From positions 1 through 64,000 of the forward strand of contig DASYDW010000002.1 in the NCBI GenBank assembly GCA_036499395.1: 64,000 nucleotides of DNA, read 5' to 3'. A program made the position numbers and the translations under genes. Below, piece after piece: positions 17,392 to 25,576 of the stretch; position 1 is the first letter of the stretch, and each line of letters begins with the position of its first letter. This DNA comes from Pirellulales bacterium. Its GTDB lineage: Bacteria; Planctomycetota; Planctomycetia; Pirellulales; JACPPG01. The notes below the pieces were generated by a model, which saw nothing but the letters and a program-made list of their open reading frames with translations, did not search any database and had not been told where the DNA came from.

Positions 17392-19326
17392 TTATTCCGC
17401 GTCGCCGGCCGGGGCGTCATAGAAGTGGGTGGTCTCTTCTTCCGTCAGCTTGGTATCGAGCGACGGGCAGTTGAGTTCGGCACGGAACCGATGGGTGCCC
17501 GGCGTCTCGGCCTTGGCTTTGATCTTGTAGACCACCTCGCGCCCCATCTCGAGCGATCCGATCGTCTTCAAGACCACGATGCCTGGCTTGAGTTCGTGCG
17601 GGCCACCTTCAACCGAAATCGGCTCGATGCCGTTCGAGAAGTAAGCAGTCACGTCGATTGATTCGGCACTCTTCGAGCCGCGATTGCGAATGTGTACTTC
17701 GTACGTCATGTCCGTGCCCACGGCGACCGGGCCGCTCGGATCGACGACTTCCAGCGTCAGGTCAGCGACCGACTCGACGTGTGTCTTGGCCACGGCCGAC
17801 TGCTGCACGTCGCGATCCGCGACGCATTGCACTTCGACCTGGTTCGAACCGGGCGATTTCAACGTGCATTTCATCGACAGTGTCACCTCGCCATCAGCCT
17901 CGAGCGAACCGACGGTCCAGTTGACGGTCTTCGACTCTTCGCTGTGGTGGCCGGACGAACTGCTCGACAGGTACTCGGCTCCTAGCGGCAGCCGGCAACT
18001 GATCTTAAGGTTTTGTGCCGGGGCGTTGCCTGTGTTCTTGACGAGGATGTCAAACGTGGCGGGTGTGCCAGAGTACTGCATCTTCGGTCCCTTGGCCGTG
18101 ACGGTGAGAGCCGCGCGGCGGACCGTGACTTCCTCTTCGAGGATTACCGAAATGTCGCCGGCAGCCTTGGCCTCGGCATGGATCGAAACCTGGCCGGCCT
18201 GGCGAGCGATCAATTCGATTTCGATCGTCTTGCTTTCGCCGGCGCGGAGCACGCCCAGCGGGTGGCTGGCCGGAGGCCCATCGCCCGGATTGAGCGGCAT
18301 CAGAGTGATGACGACGTTCTCGGCGTCACCGGTGCCGGGATTCGACAGGTGCAACTTGTAGGTCGAACGTTCGCCGAAGGCGACTTCCTTCGCACCGTCG
18401 ATATTCAACGCCAATTTCGGTTCTTGCACTTCGACCGTGGTCTGGCTGGCGACCGGGGCCTGTGTCCAGCGCACCGAGAGATCAAACGGCTGGCTCTTGC
18501 GCGGCACGATGTCGAGCGACAGTTCTTCCTTGCCTTGTGCGGCGAGCGTGTTCAGCTTCCAGCACAGTCCGTCGTGGCCGGGGGCAGGCTCAGTCGAGCC
18601 GGTGGTTCCCTTGGCTTCGACGACTTCGGCAAACTCGGGAACGGCGATCGTGACGACGACTTCGCGAGCGGCCACGGCGCCGGTGTTCTTCAGCACGAGC
18701 TTGTACGTCGATTGCTTGCCGATGGAAATCTTGCGCGGTCCGATTGTTTCGACACTGATGCTGGGGCTGGCGCCGCGCACCGTGGTGTCGACGGCGGCCG
18801 GCTCGGCCGCGGGGGGCGCTATCGCGGCATCATCCAGGGCCGGATTCACAGCGCGGGCGACGCGCGGAACGGCGTTTCCAACGGGGGCATCAGTTTCGGC
18901 GTTGGGTTGTGGTTGTGGTTGCGGACGACGTGCCGCCTGACCCAACGGCGGTGCATGAGCGGTGGCCGAATCATCGACGACGCGGCGCTTGCTAGCGGCT
19001 TGTCCCGCGGGGACGTTGCGCTGTGTGTTTTGCTGACCGTTGGAACGGGCAACCGGTGCGACACCATCGTCTTCGTAGGATTCGTAAGTTTCGGTGGGGC
19101 GCGCGACACGGCGTTGTTGCTGCTGCGCATTGCGCTGCTGCGGCCGGCCATTTTGCGGGCGATTGCTCGATCGATTGTTACCGACCAGCGACCGGCCGAA
19201 CTGCTCGACGCGTTGCGGAATGCTCATCCCCTGGTCGTCGTCGTTTTCGTTCTGGGCATGCGCCTGTGCCAGCGGCAGCGCCCCGGCGACGAACAGAATG
19301 GCCAATACGCGGAGTTTGGAAAGCAT
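17392..19326 (-). CDS. Large exported DUF11-repeat protein
   Basis: A 644-residue exported protein. The signal peptide (VLAILFVAGALPLAQAHAQ) is followed by a disordered Gln/Asn/Arg- and Pro/Ala-rich region (~30-195), then four or five beta-sandwich repeats of ~100 residues. Each starts like ISIGKQSTYKLVLKNTG or MQYSGTPATFDILVKNTGN, the DUF11 / CARDB-type surface repeat. It probably sits in the cell envelope as a structural or adhesive protein. AGGA eight bases before ATG 19326 sets the start; the frame stays open further upstream to 19428. Confidence 0.88.
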   Translation of the reverse strand: MLSKLRVLAILFVAGALPLAQAHAQNENDDDQGMSIPQRVEQFGRSLVGNNRSSNRPQNGRPQQRNAQQQQRRVARPTETYESYEDDGVAPVARSNGQQNTQRNVPAGQAASKRRVVDDSATAHAPPLGQAARRPQPQPQPNAETDAPVGNAVPRVARAVNPALDDAAIAPPAAEPAAVDTTVRGASPSISVETIGPRKISIGKQSTYKLVLKNTGAVAAREVVVTIAVPEFAEVVEAKGTTGSTEPAPGHDGLCWKLNTLAAQGKEELSLDIVPRKSQPFDLSVRWTQAPVASQTTVEVQEPKLALNIDGAKEVAFGERSTYKLHLSNPGTGDAENVVITLMPLNPGDGPPASHPLGVLRAGESKTIEIELIARQAGQVSIHAEAKAAGDISVILEEEVTVRRAALTVTAKGPKMQYSGTPATFDILVKNTGNAPAQNLKISCRLPLGAEYLSSSSSGHHSEESKTVNWTVGSLEADGEVTLSMKCTLKSPGSNQVEVQCVADRDVQQSAVAKTHVESVADLTLEVVDPSGPVAVGTDMTYEVHIRNRGSKSAESIDVTAYFSNGIEPISVEGGPHELKPGIVVLKTIGSLEMGREVVYKIKAKAETPGTHRFRAELNCPSLDTKLTEEETTHFYDAPAGDAE

Positions 19327-19554
19327 GATATCTTCCTGCATTTGCGCCAGCTTTAGGCAGTTCGTCGAATTTATCGTCCGGGCGAACCGGGCGAGTTTAA
19401 TCGGATTGTCGCAACGCTCTGAATACACCGGTTGATAGCGGCGCGCGCCAGCAGATTAAAGTGCGGCCTGAGGTCGCGGTGCCAGCGAACTGTCACCGTG
19501 CGCCCGACATGGTGTGCACGAGAAGCGGCGTCATGGTGCGTTGCGCACATTAAT

Positions 19555-19586
19555 CCCTCTCCCCCGCGGGGGAGAGGGTTTTTTTT
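19555..19586 (+). repeat. Perfect CCCTCTCCC palindrome with T8
   Basis: A 24-base perfect palindrome (19555-19578, CCCTCTCCCCCG and its complement) is followed on the plus strand by eight T. It would end plus-strand transcription, yet no plus-strand gene ends nearby. It is better read as one copy of the CCCTCTCCC family also found at 42.59, 42.67 and 43.61 kb. Confidence 0.65.
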
Positions 19587-19597
19587 AAGGACTCTGA

Positions 19598-20161
19598 TTA
19601 GTGAAGCGGCGGTTTCGCGCTGACTTGGTTGTCACTCACGTGTCCCACGGCTTCGCGGAAGGAGCGGGTGGCCACCATTACGAAGCTGCCCACGACGAAG
19701 CCCAGGAATCCGCCGAGAATCCCGGAAGAAACGCCCCCCAGAATGATTCCGGGCAGATTCGCCGGTAGCAGCAGCACAAGCGCCGCGGTGCCCAGCAGTA
19801 AACCGGTCATGGCACACAGCGAGATGACCAGCAGTAATCGGCGTCCGAAGCCGCGCGTGTCGCGCAACTGCGTGGCCGGCGCGCAGCAGGCCGACGCATC
19901 GAGCGCGGGAACGTCGGACAGATGCGTGATCGGGCGCTGCCTGCGCATGCCCGACGGGGAATGATGCGTTCCGAAAGCATTCGCCGCTACGTGCGCCGCG
20001 GCCATGATCAGAAACCAAAGGATGGCCGTGCCCCACACGGCGCCGAAGCGCAGAAACACGAGAGCCAGCAGCGCGCACACCGTCATGCCGATGAATAACG
20101 AACGTGTGCTGAACTGCAGCGCTTTGCGAATCGCGCGATCTTCGGGGGAAATATCACTCAT
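19598..20161 (-). CDS. Multi-helix membrane protein, unrecognised
   Basis: A 187-residue protein with about four membrane helices: two in the first third (SLFIGMTVCALLALVFLRF, AILWFLIMAAAHVAANAFG) and two in the last (LLLVISLCAMTGLLLGTAAL, and a glycine-rich GIILGGVSSGILGGFLGFVVG). A cytoplasmic loop with DASACCAPA lies between. It resembles many unnamed planctomycete membrane proteins. ATG 20161 is chosen because the upstream part of the frame is basic and unlike a protein N terminus. Confidence 0.75.
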   Translation of the reverse strand: MSDISPEDRAIRKALQFSTRSLFIGMTVCALLALVFLRFGAVWGTAILWFLIMAAAHVAANAFGTHHSPSGMRRQRPITHLSDVPALDASACCAPATQLRDTRGFGRRLLLVISLCAMTGLLLGTAALVLLLPANLPGIILGGVSSGILGGFLGFVVGSFVMVATRSFREAVGHVSDNQVSAKPPLH

Positions 20162-20501
20162 GGGCGCTATCGCCGAAAGAAGGTCTCCATGACAAATCGT
20201 AACACACGGCGCGGCAAGTTGCAGCATGCGTTGTGCCATGCGAATCCGTGCCACCAGTAACCAGGCGCGTGCGCGTGTGAACGCCGCGGTGGATCATGGG
20301 GGCGAAGTTGCTGGCAGCGCGACGGGCTGTTGTGTGGCTGCGCACATGCCTGTTCGCTGATGCATTAACACGAGCGCGGTGCATGATCTTTTTTCGCGCG
20401 GAAGAATTGCCTTTACATTCGCGCGGCATTTGGTTACTTTCGGCTTCCGAGTGGGGACCAAGGAAGGGTGACGCAATCTCAGATCGGGAGACCCCCAGGT
20501 C
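20162..20501. other. Intergenic stretch between divergent genes
   Basis: Between the membrane-protein gene at 20161 (minus) and the gene at 20502 (plus). It should hold both promoters. The only open frames are short and arginine-rich. No hairpin or repeat stands out. Confidence 0.4.
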
Positions 20502-20819
20502 ATGAAGACCGAGCTGCGAGAGGCGATGACCTCCGGCGTGTATGTCGAATTTCGCGATGCCCAGGGAAACACCGTTGGGCAGGCCCTGTATACGGATTGG
20601 CGGGGTCGTCCCGTGCCGGCCGTGGGCGATCTGATCGCTTGCCACGCGCAAGTCTCCGGGGCGCGACTGGCGGGCAAATTATCAGGCCGCGTTATCTCCC
20701 GGCAATTCGAACTGCAGAGCGAACTAGATGGTTCGCCCTGCGTGTGGGCACAGTTGATTGTCGAGATCACCAACGGCAATGCTCGATCGCGGCGGGGAGT
20801 GACGTTCTCGCTGAATTGA
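20502..20819 (+). CDS. Conserved-looking small protein, unrecognised
   Basis: A 105-residue soluble protein, mostly beta strands (VYVEFRDAQGNTVGQALYTDW, VPAVGDLIACHAQVSG), which suggests a small barrel or sandwich. No signal peptide, membrane segment or catalytic motif is visible. Amino-acid composition and codon use match a real gene. It lies in the same direction as the GT2 gene but 530 bases away. Family unknown. Confidence 0.65.
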   Translation: MKTELREAMTSGVYVEFRDAQGNTVGQALYTDWRGRPVPAVGDLIACHAQVSGARLAGKLSGRVISRQFELQSELDGSPCVWAQLIVEITNGNARSRRGVTFSLN

Positions 20820-21351
20820 TTGTGGGGCCGGTTGGGACACGACAGTTCCGACAGATCCATTGATCGACGGTGGTGATACGCGATCGATGTTCCGCGCGGG
20901 CCCGGCTGACAATCTCATTGCATTCGAATCGCCGGCAGGCCCGCAGGGGCAATTTCGACCTGGATGCTCCTCGCTAGCATTCTCGTGCGATTTTGTTTTC
21001 TCGGCGCCCTTCCAGCATGCGCGCTTGATTTGCCGATACTCGCAATGCGCGCGACACGATGACACCGGAAATCCACGCCGGTGTCCGGCGGCCGGGGAAC
21101 AGGGCGTCCGGCATTTCAGTACGACCTACGGCCGTCGACGATCATTTGCCTTACGCGGCGATAGCACCGCGGGACAACTGTGGTTTCCGCATTTGCGTCG
21201 TTGGGGTATAGTCCCGCCCGCGCGGCTTGATGTTCGGCCGACAGTAAAGCTCGTAACGATACGTGCCAGCAGTCGGAATGCAGGCCTAATAGGCGTGGCC
21301 AGTTTGATACCAGCAATAGACGGGGACACAAGGGGCGAACAGCGTGGGGCC
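20820..21351. other. Non-coding stretch upstream of the GT2 gene
   Basis: A plus-strand frame stays open from 20860 into the GT2 gene, but its translation (rich in Arg, Ser, Cys and Pro without pattern) does not look like protein, and GT2 proteins of this type need no such extension. I treat it as leader DNA. Confidence 0.5.
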
Positions 21352-22194
21352 GTGATCGATAACGATCCGGTTCGTGCGCTGCTGCGCACCGCGGAACTGG
21401 CGGCGTCGCTGCCGGCGACCGATCACGAGTTCACTGTGATCATCCCCGCCTATAACGAAGAACGGCGCTTGCCCAATTCGCTAGCCGAGTTGGGCGCGTT
21501 CCTTGATTCTACGCGGCTCGATTACCGTGTCGTCGTGGCCGACGATGGCAGCACCGATCGCACGCCGGAGCTCGCGAGCCAGTTCGGTCGACGCTTTTCA
21601 ACCGTCAGCTTGCCGCAAAATGGTGGCAAGGGATGCGCGATCCGCACAGCGATGCTGGCCGCCACGGGGCAGGTCGTGGCATTCACCGACGCCGATCTGC
21701 CGTTCCACCTGACCGCGCTTGTGCAAGGCTATGAGCTGATCGAGGAACGAGCCTGCGAGATCGTCTTCGGCAGCCGCCATTTGGCGCAATCGTCGCACGT
21801 CGCCCAGCGAAACCTCACGCGCCGCATTGCCTCACGCGCGTTTCACGGCGTGGTGAAGTGTCTGGTCTCGACTGACGTAACGGACACGCAATGCGGCCTG
21901 AAGCTGTTCAGCCGTCGTGCGGCGGTCGAGATCTTCTCGCGAACCACGGTCGATGGCTTCGCCTTCGATACCGAGGTGGTGCTGCTCGCAAGGCGTTTGG
22001 GCCTCGCGCATCGTTGCCTGCCGGTGTCGCTGGTCAATGAAATGGCCTCGACGGTTTCTCTAGCCCGGCACGCCTTGCCGATGTTGCTGGACGTGATCCG
22101 GATGCGTGCACACGTCGCCCAGATGCGGCTGCCCCCGCCGCTACCGGCCGACTGGGGACGCCTGGTGCAGGCGCCGCAGCGTCGCGCTGCGTAA
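21352..22194 (+). CDS. GT2 glycosyltransferase, polyprenyl-phosphate sugar synthase type
   Basis: About 280 residues. The GT-A fold is clear: VIIPAYNEERRLPNSL, VVADDGSTDRTPEL, NGGKGCAIRTAML and the metal-binding FTDADLPF. The QCGLKLFSRRAA and DGFAFDTEV motifs are those of dolichyl-phosphate beta-glucosyltransferase relatives (ALG5/DPM group), which load a sugar onto a polyprenyl phosphate on the cytoplasmic side. The GTG at 21352 is a guess; the frame is open to 20860. Downstream lie a ChbG/YdjC deacetylase and a GT87 transferase, suggesting one lipid-linked sugar pathway. Confidence 0.88.
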   Translation: MIDNDPVRALLRTAELAASLPATDHEFTVIIPAYNEERRLPNSLAELGAFLDSTRLDYRVVVADDGSTDRTPELASQFGRRFSTVSLPQNGGKGCAIRTAMLAATGQVVAFTDADLPFHLTALVQGYELIEERACEIVFGSRHLAQSSHVAQRNLTRRIASRAFHGVVKCLVSTDVTDTQCGLKLFSRRAAVEIFSRTTVDGFAFDTEVVLLARRLGLAHRCLPVSLVNEMASTVSLARHALPMLLDVIRMRAHVAQMRLPPPLPADWGRLVQAPQRRAA

Positions 22195-22264
22195 GTCCAC
22201 ACAACTGCGGCAGTGGGCCCCTTCGTAGCTGGCACTTCCTTCGCGCCCCAGTGGCAGGCCTTTT

Positions 22265-22330
22265 TGTAGCTGGTCTCTGTGAGGCCGGAAATTTGCATCG
22301 CTGCTTCCGGGTTCACAGAACCCGGCTACA
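22265..22330. repeat. TGTAGC-type inverted repeat element
   Basis: Two 26-base arms (22265-22290 and 22305-22330) are reverse complements with about four mismatches around a 14-base loop. The ends read TGTAGC and GCTACA, and the centre reads TCTGTGA/TCACAGA. It lies between the GT2 and deacetylase genes and would fold strongly in the transcript. It resembles a small non-autonomous element. Confidence 0.75.
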
Positions 22331-22444
22331 GGATTTGGCATGGGCAAAACCTGGCAAATCGTTTATATCCAGCCCGTTTCATGGCCGACGGGGCCGTGCC
22401 ACAAGTTCTTCGTCGACCTCTAGAAGCAATTCCTCTGAGGCCGA

Positions 22445-23431
22445 ATGTTCGGGGAAGAAGTTGTGCTTACGATTGTTCTACATGCCGATGATTTCGGCCT
22501 GAATCAGGCTGTGACGGACGGAATCCTGCGCGGGTTCACCCACGGTCTATTGACCAGCACGTCGCTGTTGGCCAATGCGCCGTATGCTGCGCGCGGAATA
22601 CGCGCGTGGAAGCAATTTGCCGGCAGCACTGCCGAGCGGGCCGCTCGCGGTAATCCTTTACGGCGCGAGCTCGACGAAGCCGGCGGCCCTTTCGACTTTG
22701 GTATACACCTGAACCTCACGCAGGGGCGACCGCTGACCGGGCGGCGCTATCCCAGCGAATTGCTCGATGGCGAAGGACTGTTTCCCGGCGTATTCGCGTT
22801 GTTTGCGCGCCTCGCGCGACATGGAGCGAACAAGTTCGCGCCGCAAATCCGCGACGAGCTCGCCGCGCAAGTCGCCTGCGCCGCCGACCACGGCGTGTCC
22901 CTTACGCATCTGAACGGCCATCAATACATCGAAATTTTGCCGGCTGTGGCGCCGCTCTTGCCTGACCTGCTCGCGAAGTTCGCCATCCCCGCGGTCCGCG
23001 TCAGCGTCGAGCCGGCGCTGGCACGTAATACGCTGGGACACGGCTTTCGCTTGAGTGCCTGGCTGTTGGCGGTCGTCAAGCGACACTACGCACGACGGGC
23101 CGAAACGATGCTACGTCGTGCCACCGCGACGCCGGCGGCGTTCTTCGGCACCGCGCACGCGGGGCGCGTCGATATTCGCACGATCGATCTGTTTCTCGGC
23201 GCGGCGGGCCAGAATCGCGTCGTGGAAATCGGCCTGCACCCCGGACTCGAAGACGAGCGCATTCGCCCCTCGGAAATTTGCGAAGGGTGGCACGATCCGC
23301 TCGCCTCGCATCGGCCACGCGAGTTGGCCTTGCTCGAATCCCCCTTGCTGGCCGAACGGCTCCGCTCGCGTGGCGTTCGGTTGGGCCGACTTAGCGATTT
23401 ACAACCCACGATCCTGTCTTACGCCGCCTGA
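22445..23431 (+). CDS. ChbG/YdjC-family carbohydrate deacetylase
   Basis: A 328-residue enzyme with the YdjC TIM-barrel marks: the metal ligand pair in LHADDFGLN, FGIHLNLTQG, THLNGHQYIEILP and the late EIGLHPGLED. The family deacetylates N-acetyl sugars such as chitooligosaccharides, and HpnK relatives act on lipid-linked amino sugars. GAGG five bases before ATG 22445 supports the start. The GT87 gene follows after about 40 bases, so the two are probably co-transcribed. The substrate may be the product of the upstream GT2, but this is inference. Confidence 0.9.
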   Translation: MFGEEVVLTIVLHADDFGLNQAVTDGILRGFTHGLLTSTSLLANAPYAARGIRAWKQFAGSTAERAARGNPLRRELDEAGGPFDFGIHLNLTQGRPLTGRRYPSELLDGEGLFPGVFALFARLARHGANKFAPQIRDELAAQVACAADHGVSLTHLNGHQYIEILPAVAPLLPDLLAKFAIPAVRVSVEPALARNTLGHGFRLSAWLLAVVKRHYARRAETMLRRATATPAAFFGTAHAGRVDIRTIDLFLGAAGQNRVVEIGLHPGLEDERIRPSEICEGWHDPLASHRPRELALLESPLLAERLRSRGVRLGRLSDLQPTILSYAA

Positions 23432-23471
23432 GGAATGAAAACCTCGCGCGGCAGTCTTGAGGACTGTTGCA

Positions 23472-24743
23472 ATGCTCGCAAGTGTGAAGGCAGCCGGCGC
23501 CGCATTCGTCAAACACACGGAAGTTCTTCCCGTGCGGGGTGGCCGGCCGACCTGGCTGTTTCGTTGTGCGGTGTCGTTGTGGATTGTCTTCGCCGTGATC
23601 TGCGGCGTTAAGGCCGTGGTCTCGCCGGTTAAGCACAACAGCTTCGACGTCTTCCAACACGGTTCGTCGCTGTATCTGGCCGATTTGAATGTCTACAAGG
23701 GAACGCACCACGAATTTCGTTACGGACCGACGTTCGCGTTCTTTTTTTCGCCATTCACGCTGCTGCGTGCGTCGCTCGGTTCGCTCGTCTGGATGTCGTT
23801 CAGCCAGGCGGTATTTCTCTGGTCGCTGCGCGTGCTGGTGCGCGAGATTCTGCCCGGCCGGTGGAGTCCGGATCAGGAAGGACTGTTCTTGCTACTGGTG
23901 TTGCCGCTGGCATACCGGGGACTTTGGACGGCGCAGACGAATACGCTGATCTTTGCCCTGGTCGTGGCGGCATTGCAGGCGATTCGCCAACGGCGTTGGA
24001 CCCGCGCAGCGCTGTTCCTGGCGTTGCCGGTGCATATCAAGATCTGGCCGTTGGCCGCGGCGCTGTTGATCATTGCCTGCTGGCCGCGGCAGCTTGCTGC
24101 GCGATTCGCCGGCATGTTCGCCCTGGTCACTGCGCTGCCGCTGTTGACCAAAGGTCCGTCGGCCATCGCGGCGCAATACACCACTTGGTTCGCCTCGATC
24201 AGGGGGCCGATGCAAACCAGGCACGACTATCATGACATGTGGACCGTGATCGAAGCCTTTCATCCGCCGCTCCCGTCGGCGTACGCCATGCTGCAACTGT
24301 CGACCGCGGTCCTGGCGCTCGCGCTCTGCTTGTGGCAAGCCGGCAAGAAGCTGGGCGGCAAGGACGCCGAGCTCATGCAGTTGGGGACGTTCGTATTGGC
24401 GACGTGGGCTACGTGGCAACTGTTGTTTGGCCCCGGCACCGAACGGGCCACATTCGGTATCATCGCGCCGCTGGCCGCCTGGGGATTGGTGACTACTTTC
24501 AGCATCGCGCGGGGGCGTGTCGTGATGCTGGTCGCCTATGCATTGATGGTGCTCGGAGGCTTTGGCCAGGTTGAGCGCGCGCTACTGCCATCGTTCCCCT
24601 TGGCTGCCGCGTTACACCCACTGGGCGTGCTGGTCTTTGCCGGTTGGCTGGTGATTTACGCCCGCGACTGGCAATCGACGCCTCGCAAAGCATCCGCGCG
24701 ATCGCTACGGTACTGGCCGAGCCGAGGGATGCACGCCACCTAG
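23472..24743 (+). CDS. GT87 family membrane mannosyltransferase-like protein (DUF2029)
   Basis: A 423-residue membrane protein with about 9-10 helices, matching the DUF2029/GT87 group of polyprenyl-phosphate-sugar-dependent transferases. Visible marks are FDVFQHGSSLYLADLNVY with the acidic loop residue after helix 1, the FRYGPTFAFFFSPF segment, and LPVHIKIWPLAAALLI. GAGGA eight bases before ATG 23472 supports this start over the in-frame TTG at 23457. It lies just behind the deacetylase gene and is probably the transferase of the same pathway. Confidence 0.85.
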   Translation: MLASVKAAGAAFVKHTEVLPVRGGRPTWLFRCAVSLWIVFAVICGVKAVVSPVKHNSFDVFQHGSSLYLADLNVYKGTHHEFRYGPTFAFFFSPFTLLRASLGSLVWMSFSQAVFLWSLRVLVREILPGRWSPDQEGLFLLLVLPLAYRGLWTAQTNTLIFALVVAALQAIRQRRWTRAALFLALPVHIKIWPLAAALLIIACWPRQLAARFAGMFALVTALPLLTKGPSAIAAQYTTWFASIRGPMQTRHDYHDMWTVIEAFHPPLPSAYAMLQLSTAVLALALCLWQAGKKLGGKDAELMQLGTFVLATWATWQLLFGPGTERATFGIIAPLAAWGLVTTFSIARGRVVMLVAYALMVLGGFGQVERALLPSFPLAAALHPLGVLVFAGWLVIYARDWQSTPRKASARSLRYWPSRGMHAT

Positions 24744-24782
24744 GGCAGCGCCGATGCTGCATAGAAGCACGCGACGAGGGCT

Positions 24783-25010
24783 TTAGCGCCGGTCGTCCAA
24801 ACGCGCAAGGTCCGGGTCCGCGCGCAATCCTTCGCGCGCCAGCTTGCGGCGGATCCACCAGTGCGGATCGTACTCCTCGTCGAAGATCGGGTGGGGCCGG
24901 CCGAGCCCTGGCAGATTGTCGAATTGCCCGGCGGCCTGCGCGGCGCGGATCTTGTCGTCGGCGATAATCTCGATCGCGCGGCCTGACATCCAACCTTGAT
25001 CTTTGGCCAT
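24783..25010 (-). CDS. DUF1992 (DnaJ-homologue C28-like) protein
   Basis: A 75-residue protein consisting only of the DUF1992 domain, recognised by EIIADDKIRAAQAAGQFDNL, PGLGRP and the WWIRRKLAREG ending. The domain occurs in eukaryotic DNAJC28 and in small bacterial proteins of unknown function; no J domain is present. An upstream in-frame start at 25061 adds 17 polar residues. GAGCGGA before ATG 25010 favours the shorter form. Confidence 0.88.
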   Translation of the reverse strand: MAKDQGWMSGRAIEIIADDKIRAAQAAGQFDNLPGLGRPHPIFDEEYDPHWWIRRKLAREGLRADPDLARLDDRR

Positions 25011-25156
25011 GGCGTTCCGCTCTTGCGAATTAAGATCCTGAGGCTCGCCGGCAGGGCTCACATTATTCTACGCCGTCAGTCCCTGCGGACCACGGCCGGG
25101 ATATACTCTCGCCTGAGCGCTTAAGAATTCTCATCCGCGAAAAAAGGGGGGGCATC

Positions 25157-25471
25157 ATGACGCCTCAACAATTGTTCGGCGTCGCGGTTCGGGCGATCGG
25201 GTTGTGGCAATTGATTGAGATTATTAACGCATTGCACGGCGCGGTCTCAACCGTAGCCATGATCGTCGCGATGCCTAATGTCCATGGCTTCGAAGGACCG
25301 CTGGATCACTTACGGGCATATTTTATTGTCGGCATCGGTCTAATGCTGAGAGTTGCAATCGGCTGCGTCCTGTTCTTCAAAGCGGATCGAATCGTCGCCC
25401 TGGCCTATCCCGCCTGGAAAACGTGTGCCGAGCCCCAGACGGACGGCGGCGACGTTCATTTCCCCCAATGA
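25157..25471 (+). CDS. Small membrane protein, unrecognised
   Basis: A 104-residue protein with two or three membrane helices (LFGVAVRAIGLWQLIEIINAL, YFIVGIGLMLRVAIGCVLFF) and a short soluble tail. A strong purine-rich ribosome site (AAAAAGGGGGGG) precedes the ATG. The layout resembles small planctomycete membrane proteins of unknown role. The cardiolipin synthase gene follows about 100 bases downstream. Confidence 0.75.
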   Translation: MTPQQLFGVAVRAIGLWQLIEIINALHGAVSTVAMIVAMPNVHGFEGPLDHLRAYFIVGIGLMLRVAIGCVLFFKADRIVALAYPAWKTCAEPQTDGGDVHFPQ

Positions 25472-25576
25472 ACATCCATCGGCCTGCAAGCTACGCTTAC
25501 TTGTCGCCAGCCTGGGGCGATTTTGTCGGTCCAGGGTTTCATCTCCTCATCGCAACTGCATCGCGAAATTGATTTC

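Noticed and set aside
18013-19356. 447-codon plus-strand frame opposite the DUF11 protein
   Set aside because: It lies wholly within a gene with a signal peptide and repeated beta domains. The antisense text has no motif.
19555-19586. Hairpin plus T8 as a terminator of the minus-strand membrane-protein gene
   Set aside because: The T run lies on the plus-strand side, so it would work only for plus-strand transcription, where no gene ends. I kept it as a repeat.
20860-21351. N-terminal extension of the GT2 protein by 164 residues
   Set aside because: The translation is not protein-like and GT2 enzymes of this type begin shortly before the VIIPAYNE strand.
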